Below, one piece after another: positions 51,164-59,143 of a stretch of 64,000 nt of DNA. The translations under genes were made by a program, and so were the position numbers. Each line of letters begins with the position of its first letter. The first letter of the stretch is position 1. Origin of the DNA: Prevotella sp. (GTDB lineage: Bacteria; Bacteroidota; Bacteroidia; Bacteroidales; Bacteroidaceae); the NCBI GenBank assembly GCA_017619275.1, contig JAFZSR010000076.1:1-64000 (forward strand), read 5' to 3'. Below the pieces are notes generated by a model. The model was not told the DNA's origin and did no database searches. It was given only the letters and a program-made list of their open reading frames with translations.

Positions 51164-52462
51164 TCAGTTAATTCTGAATTTGGCAAACCACCGCTCGTTG
51201 AAGGTGAGGCCGATTGAGATGCGGAAAGTGTTGTCGGTGATGAAATCTTTGGCCGACGAGTGTACCCATTGTGCCGAAATGTTCAATACCGAGCGGTTCT
51301 CCCATTTATTCAGCAACGGCAGACCCAATCCGGCACTCAACGTGAGTTCTTTCGGCCCATCGTGCCCATTAATATAATAATAAGGAGTGGCGTATGCAGC
51401 TCCGAACCTCAGATGCACATGCTTCAAATAGCTGCTGGGATGGTCGGGATTGGCAACGTAGTCGGCACCTATGCTCATCCGTGTGCGGTTGCAAAGCAGA
51501 TTGCTGCGCAGGGCATATACGCCTTTTTGCTCATCATAATCGGGATAGTCCACGTCTCCCCATTGCTGCATCTGCAAGTCGGCGGCCACGGTAAGGCGAT
51601 CGCGGTGATGCCAAGCCAGTCCCACGCCGTAGGACGTGGGCAGCTTCAGTCCGTTTTCGATGGTGAGGGTGGTGGTGTCGCTCACTTGGGTCGAGGTGTT
51701 CGTGTTCATAATCTGGCAGGTGGGATCCGACCCCAGCTTATGTCCCAGTCCCAAAGTGGCTCCCAGCGTCACCTGGTCGTGTCGTCCTATTGGCTGTTGC
51801 CATTGCAGTCCGAAGGTAAGGTTATAGCTGTTCACGTTCACCTCGTAGGTCTTCGATAGGGAGTTGACGGTGGTGGTGGGACTCGATGCTACGCTACGCG
51901 TGTAGTTACCCCATAGGAAAGCGGCATTTACGCCCACCGAGAGGGGCTTTATAGGACTCCATCCCATACCCATAAACACCTGGTGCAGACCGCCTTTTCC
52001 CGAATAGCTTTGAGTGATGGTTCCCACATTGTTGTTCAGGTAGCTGCTGGTGCTATACGAGTAGCCCACATCGCTAAAGGGCAACAATCCAAAGCTCATA
52101 CCCAGGTGTTTGCGCAAACGAAAAAGGCCAACAGCATAATCGAAGTCGGCGTTGCGGGCATTCACCTTTGTAGAGCCTTCCTTGAAGTTGGTGATCTGGG
52201 CAGAAAGACCAGCATCGAAGAGCATAGTGAGCGAGTCGACGGCTGAATAAGAAGCAGGGTTGAGCGTGTTCACCATTGTTCCGCTGCGAAGTGCCAATCC
52301 TGTGCCAGCCATTCCCTTTTGTGCAGTCTGCGACTGGTCGGCCAGCAGTCCCATGCCAAATTGGCTGTAAGGCGAGATGGTGCCACTTTGGTTGTTTGTC
52401 TGGCCCAGGGCAGATATCGTCATCGTTGCGGTCAAAAGTCCGCAGAAGAGTCGTTTTCTCAT
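51164..52462 (-). CDS. Outer-membrane beta-barrel protein (PorV/FadL-like fold)
   Basis: 432 residues from the start chosen at 52462 (MRKRLFCGLLTATMTI), downstream of an AT-rich leader that is not coding. A signal peptide ends near ALGQ. The mature start SPYSQFGMGLLADQSQTAQKG and the LNPASYSAVDSLTML motif resemble the PorV/PorQ and OMPP1 families; the protein ends in aromatic-rich strands. Function unknown; it is the first gene of the run towards lptC, the GldE-like gene and the chaperone. Confidence 0.82.
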   Translation of the reverse strand: MRKRLFCGLLTATMTISALGQTNNQSGTISPYSQFGMGLLADQSQTAQKGMAGTGLALRSGTMVNTLNPASYSAVDSLTMLFDAGLSAQITNFKEGSTKVNARNADFDYAVGLFRLRKHLGMSFGLLPFSDVGYSYSTSSYLNNNVGTITQSYSGKGGLHQVFMGMGWSPIKPLSVGVNAAFLWGNYTRSVASSPTTTVNSLSKTYEVNVNSYNLTFGLQWQQPIGRHDQVTLGATLGLGHKLGSDPTCQIMNTNTSTQVSDTTTLTIENGLKLPTSYGVGLAWHHRDRLTVAADLQMQQWGDVDYPDYDEQKGVYALRSNLLCNRTRMSIGADYVANPDHPSSYLKHVHLRFGAAYATPYYYINGHDGPKELTLSAGLGLPLLNKWENRSVLNISAQWVHSSAKDFITDNTFRISIGLTFNERWFAKFRIN

Positions 52463-52486
52463 TGTCGATATTTTGATTTCAGCGTG

Positions 52487-52518
52487 CAAAGTTACGAATA
52501 AGATGTCGAACCACCAAA
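52487..52518 (-). promoter_or_regulatory. Promoter of the barrel/lptC/GldE-like run
   Basis: Minus strand TTTG (52515-52518) and TAACTTTG (52487-52494), 20 bp apart; 25 bp upstream of the chosen start. Confidence 0.7.
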
Positions 52519-52578
52519 ATGTTTTTGTTTTTTTAGTAACTTGTAAAAAGCATGAAAACAATGACAGCGAGTAAAGAG

Positions 52579-52627
52579 TTGAGAGTTTAGCGACTACACC
52601 ATTAAACTGAAGTCGCTAAACTCTCAA
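52579..52627. repeat. Inverted repeat with 17-bp perfect arms
   Basis: TTGAGAGTTTAGCGACT pairs perfectly with AGTCGCTAAACTCTCAA around 15 bp. Lies between the esterase and the barrel gene, 55 bp past the esterase stop. No T-run, so either a processing hairpin or a repeat element. Confidence 0.75.
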
Positions 52628-52681
52628 TTTCGAGGAGTAACTATTCTATTCTCTGCTTAACTAGCGATGGTTGGGGTCAAC

Positions 52682-53605
<924 letters not shown>

Positions 53606-53718
53606 TTATTTCGTTATTCTCCAAATATTTTACAACTAATATAATATACTTTTTTGCTGTCCACTTTATTCAAATTCGTATCAGGATAATTGAGTGGATT
53701 ATTGGCTCTGAAAAACAA

Positions 53719-53798
53719 GTTAACGCTTTCTGAAAATTCGGTAACGATTTTTTGAAAAAAGTTAACGAGTTTTGAAAAAATCTCGTACGAGATTTTTT
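53719..53798 (+). repeat. CTCGTACGAG element, copy 3
   Basis: Three roughly 20-bp direct units (GTTAACGC, GTAACGAT and GTTAACGAG, each followed by T/GAAA runs) and then the palindrome with core CTCGTACGAG at 53782-53791. It lies in the 395-bp gap between the divergent esterase and Sel1 genes, where nothing else but promoters is seen. Confidence 0.8.
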
Positions 53799-53913
53799 AG
53801 CGTTCCAACAATCAATATAATGACCCCTTATTTTTATCATGAATTGGGGCTATTGGCAGAACCTGTTTGGCGGTTTGTTCAAATATTTTGGAAAAAACGA
53901 TTTCTTTTTCATG

Positions 53914-53940
53914 TTGTGTCACTTTTTTTTCGTATTTTTG
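53914..53940 (+). promoter_or_regulatory. Promoter of the Sel1 gene
   Basis: TTG at 53914-53916 and TATTTTTG at 53933-53940; leader of about 20 nt. Confidence 0.65.
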
Positions 53941-53961
53941 CAGGGCTAAATAACAATCAAC

Positions 53962-54432
53962 ATGAAAAGACAACTGTTTATTTTATTGTTTGCCATGATA
54001 GGCTGCCTGCCTATGTGTGCACAGAATGCTGACGCGCTCTACGAAGAGGGCAAGGCGCTCTACGATGCGAAAAACTATGTGGAAGCCATTGCCAAGTTGA
54101 AACCTGCCGCCGAGAAAGGACACAAAAAGGCGCAGTATCGCATGGGGCGCTGCTACGACAAAGGCAATGGAGTAGGGGAGGACAACGTGGAGGCCGTGCG
54201 CTGGTATGCCAAGTCGGCCGAACAGGGATATGCCAAGGCTGAGTATCAGATGGCTCGTGCCTATTTGAAGGGAAAGGGCGGACTGAAAGTCGACAAGAAG
54301 AAGGCCAAGTCATTGCTGAAGAATGCCGTGGGGGGCAAGAAACACGGAAAGGAAATCCTTGACGAAATAAAGAAAGACGCTGCCGAAGGCGACAATGAGG
54401 CAAAACAATTACTTGAACTATTAGCGGACTAA
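53962..54432 (+). CDS. Exported Sel1-repeat protein
   Basis: 156 residues with a signal peptide ([17 protein letters not shown]). Two to three Sel1-like TPR units follow: [48 protein letters not shown] and [20 protein letters not shown]. These are protein-protein docking repeats. Its promoter follows a CTCGTACGAG element, and ispD starts 14 bp later and is probably co-transcribed. Confidence 0.88.
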   Translation: MKRQLFILLFAMIGCLPMCAQNADALYEEGKALYDAKNYVEAIAKLKPAAEKGHKKAQYRMGRCYDKGNGVGEDNVEAVRWYAKSAEQGYAKAEYQMARAYLKGKGGLKVDKKKAKSLLKNAVGGKKHGKEILDEIKKDAAEGDNEAKQLLELLAD

Positions 54433-54446
54433 GGCATAGATTTAAA

Positions 54447-55103
54447 ATGGATTACGTTATTATTGTCGCTGGAGGAAAAGGACTGCGCATGGGCGGCGAT
54501 GTGCCCAAACAATTTCTCCCCATTGCCGGCATTCCCGTGTTGATGCGCACGATGATGCGGTTCCACGAGTATTCGCCAGCCCTGCAAATCATTCTGGTGT
54601 TGCCACGCAATCAGCAGGACTACTGGAGGGATTTGTGTCGGCAGCACCAGTTCAACATTCCTTATCAGCTGGCCGATGGTGGCCGCACGCGCTTCCACTC
54701 GGTGCAGAACGGTTTAGCGCTCATCCCCGATGCCGAACAGGGAGTGGTGGGCGTTCATGATGGCGTGCGTCCTTTTGTGTCGGTCGACGTCATTCGCCGC
54801 TGCTACGACACGGCCCGTGAGTTGGGTGCCGTCATCCCCGTCATCCCGGTGGTGGAAACCCTTCGCCATCTGCCCACCCGAAAGAATGTGCTTCGCAGTG
54901 ACTATTGCTTGGTGCAGACACCCCAAGTGTTTGACATAGCATTATTAAAGGCTGCCAATGGGCAGCCTTACAATCAAGCCTTCACCGACGATGCCTCGGT
55001 GGTGGAGTCTTGGGGACACCAAGTTCAAACCGTGGAGGGCAATCGCGAGAACATCAAGATTACCACTCCTTTCGACCTTTGCGTGGCAGCGGCGCTAATT
55101 TAG
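54447..55103 (+). CDS. ispD: 2-C-methyl-D-erythritol 4-phosphate cytidylyltransferase
   Basis: 218 residues. Nucleotide-binding loop [16 protein letters not shown] near the start, [22 protein letters not shown], and TDDASVVES near the end, all as in IspD. It makes CDP-ME in the non-mevalonate pathway. Its stop overlaps the stop of pheS on the other strand by 4 bp. Confidence 0.95.
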   Translation: MDYVIIVAGGKGLRMGGDVPKQFLPIAGIPVLMRTMMRFHEYSPALQIILVLPRNQQDYWRDLCRQHQFNIPYQLADGGRTRFHSVQNGLALIPDAEQGVVGVHDGVRPFVSVDVIRRCYDTARELGAVIPVIPVVETLRHLPTRKNVLRSDYCLVQTPQVFDIALLKAANGQPYNQAFTDDASVVESWGHQVQTVEGNRENIKITTPFDLCVAAALI

Positions 55104-56164
55104 TCGGCTGCCTCGAATTCGTGGAGGAAACGGGTGTCGTTCTCCGAGAACATGCGCAGGTCGCTGACGCGATATTTCAGGTTGGTGATGCGCTCCACGC
55201 CCATGCCGAAGGCATAGCCGCTATAGATGTCGGGATCGATGCCGCATTCGCGAAGCACGTTGGGGTCAACCATTCCGCATCCCAGTATTTCCACCCATCC
55301 GGTGTGTTTGCAGAATCCGCAACCTTCGCCTCCGCAGATGAAGCATGAGATGTCCATCTCGGCCGACGGCTCTGTGAAGGGGAAGTAGCTGGGGCGCAGA
55401 CGAATCTTCGTGTCGGGGCCGAACATCTCGCGGGCAAAGCTCAGTAGCACTTGTTTCAAGTCGGTGAACGACACGTTCTTGTCGATGTAGAGTCCTTCCA
55501 CCTGGTGGAAGAAGCAGTGTGCGCGTGCAGTGATGGCCTCGTTGCGATACACTCGTCCGGGGCAAATCACGCGGATGGGAGCCTTCAGCTTGCCGTCGTC
55601 GGTGTGCATCTGCTCCATCACGCGGGCTTGCACCGAGCTGGTGTGTGAGCGCAGCAAGATGTTCTTGGTGACGTCGCCGCCGGCATGCTGGCTCACGAAG
55701 AAGGTGTCCTGCATGTCGCGTGCGGGATGGTCGGGAGCAAAGTTCATGCGGGTGAACACGTGCAGGTCGTCTTCCACCTCGGGGCCATCGGCGAGCACAA
55801 ATCCCATACGCGAAAAAATGTCGATGATTTCGTTGGTGACGATGGTGAGCGGATGGCGAGTACCCAAACGGATGGGGTAGGGGGTTCGCGTCAGGTCGGG
55901 ACATTCCGTAGCGGCGTTGTCGCACTGCTGACAGTCGTCGCGCAGCTGGTTGATGCGATCCAGGGCCATCTGCTTCAGCTGGTTGATTTTCATACCAACC
56001 TCTTTCTTCTGCTCTGCCGCAACGTTGCGGAAATCGTTCATCAGAGCGGTAATCTCACCTTTCTTGCTTAGGTATTTCAAGCGCAGCTGTTCCACCTCTT
56101 CGGCGTTCTGTGCGCTTAGGGTCTCCACTTCTTTCAGGAGTTCGTTAATCTTGTCTAAAATCAT
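55100..56164 (-). CDS. pheS: Phenylalanyl-tRNA synthetase alpha subunit
   Basis: 354 residues. N-terminal coiled coil ([23 protein letters not shown]), then the class II core with motif 2 ([18 protein letters not shown]) and motif 3 ([15 protein letters not shown]), and [13 protein letters not shown]. No internal anomalies. Works with PheT, which is not in the window. A repeat-bearing spacer precedes it. Confidence 0.96.
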   Translation of the reverse strand: MILDKINELLKEVETLSAQNAEEVEQLRLKYLSKKGEITALMNDFRNVAAEQKKEVGMKINQLKQMALDRINQLRDDCQQCDNAATECPDLTRTPYPIRLGTRHPLTIVTNEIIDIFSRMGFVLADGPEVEDDLHVFTRMNFAPDHPARDMQDTFFVSQHAGGDVTKNILLRSHTSSVQARVMEQMHTDDGKLKAPIRVICPGRVYRNEAITARAHCFFHQVEGLYIDKNVSFTDLKQVLLSFAREMFGPDTKIRLRPSYFPFTEPSAEMDISCFICGGEGCGFCKHTGWVEILGCGMVDPNVLRECGIDPDIYSGYAFGMGVERITNLKYRVSDLRMFSENDTRFLHEFEAAD

Positions 56165-56186
56165 TTTTGTAATTTCAATTTTCAGT

Positions 56187-56224
56187 CTTCAATGTTCATT
56201 GTTCAACGTTCAATGTTCAACGTT
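56187..56224. repeat. Short tandem GTTCAA-type repeats
   Basis: TCAATGTTCATTGTTCAACG followed by TTCAATGTTCAACG forms a run of GTTCAA/GTTCAT words. The last unit overlaps the stop codon of the TTD14-like gene, so the final residues and stop are repeat-encoded. Confidence 0.6.
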
Positions 56225-57317
56225 TCAGTGCCAGGTTATAGTTGTAGTATTCCTTGTCGCCTGTTACTTCCTTGACTATTTCGAGGAATGGGGGTAGCTT
56301 CAGGTCTTCGCCCTCCGCGATGCCTTTTGTTTCGAGCATCACCAGCCCTTGCAGCTGTTCGTGATAGGTGTCCACCTCGAAATATTGTCCTCGCCAGATG
56401 AAACTGTGACGTGTCTTGTCGATGGTGTTTCTCTCAGGGTCGGCCAAAGGCAACATCATCTCAAAGAGGTGCTGGTTGATTTGGCGTTCCGTCACGATTT
56501 CCTCATGTTCGGCCGTCTTCTTCTTCGTAGTGTGCACATACACCACCTTTTGTCCCCAGCAATGTTTGCGCAAGCGTTCTTCAGCATCGGGATAACCTTT
56601 CAGGTAGGTCTGCGTGATATGGCTTTCAATGGCGTCTTCGGGCATTTGTCCCGTCACGTTGACGATGTATTTCCTTTCCTCCACAATCGGCTGAGGCAGT
56701 GCCAGCACGTTGCTGATTTCCTTCAGCACGCGGTGCATCTTAGCCTCAAAGTCGTCGTGATTGTTGATGACGCGCAGGTGGGGGTGCCCTGTCCAGGCAT
56801 GAATCACCTTCTTGTCGAGCGAGCGTGCCACGCGCAGCCCTTCCTCGTTCATCTGCTCGTAGCGCTGGGCGTTATTGGCCGTGGTATAATATTGCTCGGC
56901 ACCGTCGGCTGCCGACACCAAGTGGAGCACGGCATCGTAGCGCTCGCGCAACTGTGGCGTCGATGTGCCCACGGCGCGCGTGATGTCGTCCCACATCTCT
57001 GGAGTCATGTAAGCGGAGATGTCCATGGCGCCACGGTCGCACACGATGACAGATGGCTTTTGGCATTGTTGCGCCATCCTCAGGAACTTGTCTTCCATCG
57101 CCAGTTGCAGCTCAAGCGTTGCTTTCTCTCCTTCATAGAAGAAAGCCTGATTCTTAGTCAGATAGTTCATGCCAGCCTGAGTCATCAGTGTGGGCACTTC
57201 GGGTATGGTAAACACTTTGAATCCTAAGCCCGAGAAATGCTCAATAATCCTGACGAGCGCAGTGGTTTTGCCGGCGCAAGGACCGCCGGTGAGCACTATT
57301 TTTTTGATATCGTCCAT
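56217..57317 (-). CDS. P-loop NTPase with CYTH-like domain (TTD14-like)
   Basis: 366 residues. The N-terminal NTPase has GGPCAGKTTA (11-20) and IVCDRGAMDISAY as a Walker B-like motif, and the C-terminal half resembles a CYTH/triphosphate-tunnel domain (ERKYIVNVTG, then IESHITQTYL and TRHSFIWRGQYFEVD). The same two-domain layout is known in eukaryotic TTD14. It may bind or cleave a nucleotide or polyphosphate-like substrate; the biological role is unknown. Separate promoter at 57340-57347. Confidence 0.82.
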   Translation of the reverse strand: MDDIKKIVLTGGPCAGKTTALVRIIEHFSGLGFKVFTIPEVPTLMTQAGMNYLTKNQAFFYEGEKATLELQLAMEDKFLRMAQQCQKPSVIVCDRGAMDISAYMTPEMWDDITRAVGTSTPQLRERYDAVLHLVSAADGAEQYYTTANNAQRYEQMNEEGLRVARSLDKKVIHAWTGHPHLRVINNHDDFEAKMHRVLKEISNVLALPQPIVEERKYIVNVTGQMPEDAIESHITQTYLKGYPDAEERLRKHCWGQKVVYVHTTKKKTAEHEEIVTERQINQHLFEMMLPLADPERNTIDKTRHSFIWRGQYFEVDTYHEQLQGLVMLETKGIAEGEDLKLPPFLEIVKEVTGDKEYYNYNLALKR

Positions 57318-57339
57318 AACGCTTTTTACTTTTCGGTTG

Positions 57340-57347
57340 CAAAAGTA
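57340..57347 (-). promoter_or_regulatory. -7 box of the TTD14-like gene
   Basis: TACTTTTG on the minus strand, about 23 bp upstream of the start; pheS probably uses the same transcript. Confidence 0.55.
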
Positions 57348-57419
57348 CTGATATTTTTCGGAATATCAAAGCAATCACTTCATGTTTTTTCTTCCTATGT
57401 GGTTGAAATCAAAATCCGC

Positions 57420-58439
57420 TCATTTTGCCTGGATGTCAATCTTGGGTATGCGGCCGTCCTTCATGCGCTTAAACTCGCGGAAGGCGGTGGTGCGACGGAA
57501 ACCGTTACCGCCGGAAGGGATGCCGTCGTGATAAAAGAGGTACGACTTGCCTTTGAAGTCGATGGTGCCGCCGTGAATGGTAAACGAGCCTGGCGACTCG
57601 TCGGTGATGCGACCTTCGTAGTGCCAAGGGCCGTGGATGCTCTTCGACGTCGAATAGGCCCAGTGCTCCGGCACGCCGCCAGCGGCATACTCCAAGAAAT
57701 AGGTGTCGCCAATCTTATAGATCCACGGCGCTTCCTCAAAGCCTGTCTTCATCACCCTTCTGTGGAGCTGATAGTCCATCTTCATACATTTTGGCCCGAA
57801 CTGTGCCTCGTCGTCCAGCATGGCGCGCATATCGCAGATGCCGTTGTCGGCAAAGTTATTGTCGATGCTGATCATGTCTTCGTTCAATTTGGCATACCAA
57901 CAGCCGTTGTTACCCCAGAAGAGCCACGCCTGTCCGTCGTCGTCGATAAATACCGAGGGGTCGATGAAGCCCCAGTTTCCTGGAATGAGCGGCTTCCCGA
58001 GGGCGTCAGCCCAAGGACCTTCCGGACGGTCGGCTACGGCCACACCGATGCCGTGCAGGTGCTTGGTAGTGTCCTCTGCGGCCACATACCAATACCACTT
58101 GCCGTTGCGCTCGATAGCCTGCGAGGCCCATGCATTGTCGCCCTGCTTGGCCCACTTGAAGTTGGCAGTGGTCAACACCACGCCGTGGTCCGTCCAGTGT
58201 TCCATGTCGGTGGTGGAAAACAACTGCCAGTCGGGCATGCGGAAGTAGGTCGCCGTGTCCAGGTCGTGACCCGTGAACACATAGAGACGGTCGCCCGATA
58301 CCACAGGGGCTGGGTCGGGGTTGTACATGTGGTTATTCACTCGCCTCATTCCCGAGCTTTGCTCGCCTACCCGTTGCCTTTGCGCTTGCATGGTGATGGC
58401 CAACAACAGTGTGATAGCCGCTAAAACTGTTCTTTTCAT
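57420..58439 (-). CDS. Exported glycoside hydrolase family 43 enzyme
   Basis: 339 residues with a signal peptide (MKRTVLAAITLLLAITMQAQ). Five-bladed propeller motifs: YNPDPAP with the base D42, GFIDPSVFIDDDGQAW for the middle aspartate, and GFEEAPWIYK for the acid glutamate. Likely an arabinofuranosidase or xylosidase. Residues 23-31 (RVGEQSSGM) directly follow the signal peptide and are encoded by a 35-bp repeat also found in sbcD; they are not part of the propeller. Confidence 0.9.
   Translation of the reverse strand: MKRTVLAAITLLLAITMQAQRQRVGEQSSGMRRVNNHMYNPDPAPVVSGDRLYVFTGHDLDTATYFRMPDWQLFSTTDMEHWTDHGVVLTTANFKWAKQGDNAWASQAIERNGKWYWYVAAEDTTKHLHGIGVAVADRPEGPWADALGKPLIPGNWGFIDPSVFIDDDGQAWLFWGNNGCWYAKLNEDMISIDNNFADNGICDMRAMLDDEAQFGPKCMKMDYQLHRRVMKTGFEEAPWIYKIGDTYFLEYAAGGVPEHWAYSTSKSIHGPWHYEGRITDESPGSFTIHGGTIDFKGKSYLFYHDGIPSGGNGFRRTTAFREFKRMKDGRIPKIDIQAK
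58347..58381 (-). repeat. 35-bp coding repeat, copy in GH43
   Basis: On the minus strand it reads AAAGGCAACGGG, then TAGGCGAGCAAAGCTCGGGA and ATG. Core hairpin CGAGCAAAGCTCG. One mismatch to 62671-62705; same frame in both genes, giving RVGEQSSGM. Confidence 0.9.
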
Positions 58440-58458
58440 ATTCTATCTTGTTTTGTGT

Positions 58459-58698
58459 TTATAAACGGAGAAGCATATTCGAAACAATGGGGTCTATCAT
58501 CTGTTTGGGGACATCGCACACCTGAGCGAATTTGGGCCACCCAGATGCTATCTCGCATATTTCATCGATAATCGGTGCTGCATCCTTTATATTTATATTG
58601 TTGAGATGCGCAAACTCCAGCAAATCTTGCCGATTGATATCGTCAAACTTCCCATTGATTGACATTTGGTGGGTTGCTGTCCATCCTCCATGCCACAT
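58459..58698 (-). pseudogene. HipA C-terminal remnant
   Basis: 79 residues. From about residue 12, SINGKFDDINRQDLLEFA and WPKFAQVCDVPKQMIDPI resemble the C-terminal end of HipA kinases. Full-length HipA or its two-part Bacteroidota version would be over 300 residues; the catalytic part is gone. The frame begins right after the stop of the HipB-like gene, so an internal deletion fused the hipA start to its end. The remaining piece cannot be a kinase. Confidence 0.75.
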
Positions 58699-59046
58699 CT
58701 ACCATTCCGACTCCTCCTGTTTTGCGTTATTCAGTTTGCCTACAGCCCGTTTTCGCTGGTTGGTCTTCGAGGCCTGCATCATATTGTAGTATTCGTTTGG
58801 GCTCAGCTGTTCCTCTTCCACCAACTGTTGCAGCATATCCAGTTTTCCCAGCGTGCGCAGCATCCGCAGGAGTGAATCAAACGAGCGAATCTCCCCTTTC
58901 TCTATCTTCTTGACGGTAGAGAGAGAAACATTCGCCGCTTCCGACAAACTCTGCTGAGTAATGTTCTGTTTCAGTCTGGCCGACTTCAGGTTCCCCCCGA
59001 TTCTAGCGAGGATGGCCATGTCTGTCAACATGTAAATGTCATCCAT
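58699..59046 (-). CDS. HipB-like XRE-family regulator
   Basis: 115 residues. A helix-turn-helix domain (about 20-70: IGGNLKSARLKQNITQQSLSE, ANVSLSTVKKIEKGE, FDSLLRMLRTLG), followed by a charged tail. This resembles HipB, the antitoxin and autorepressor of HipBA. Its partner toxin has decayed. Free regulator remains, possibly still acting on its own promoter or other operators. Confidence 0.85.
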   Translation of the reverse strand: MDDIYMLTDMAILARIGGNLKSARLKQNITQQSLSEAANVSLSTVKKIEKGEIRSFDSLLRMLRTLGKLDMLQQLVEEEQLSPNEYYNMMQASKTNQRKRAVGKLNNAKQEESEW

Positions 59047-59074
59047 AATGGTTCTAAATTAACCTTTTTCGGTG

Positions 59075-59082
59075 CAAAGATA
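59075..59082 (-). promoter_or_regulatory. -7 box of the HipB-like gene
   Basis: TATCTTTG on the minus strand, followed by CACC, 28 bp upstream of the start. Confidence 0.65.
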
Positions 59083-59143
59083 CGAATAAAAGTTTAATTT
59101 AAAGCTATACAGGGTCAATTTTTATTTGATGTTGCGATAATTG

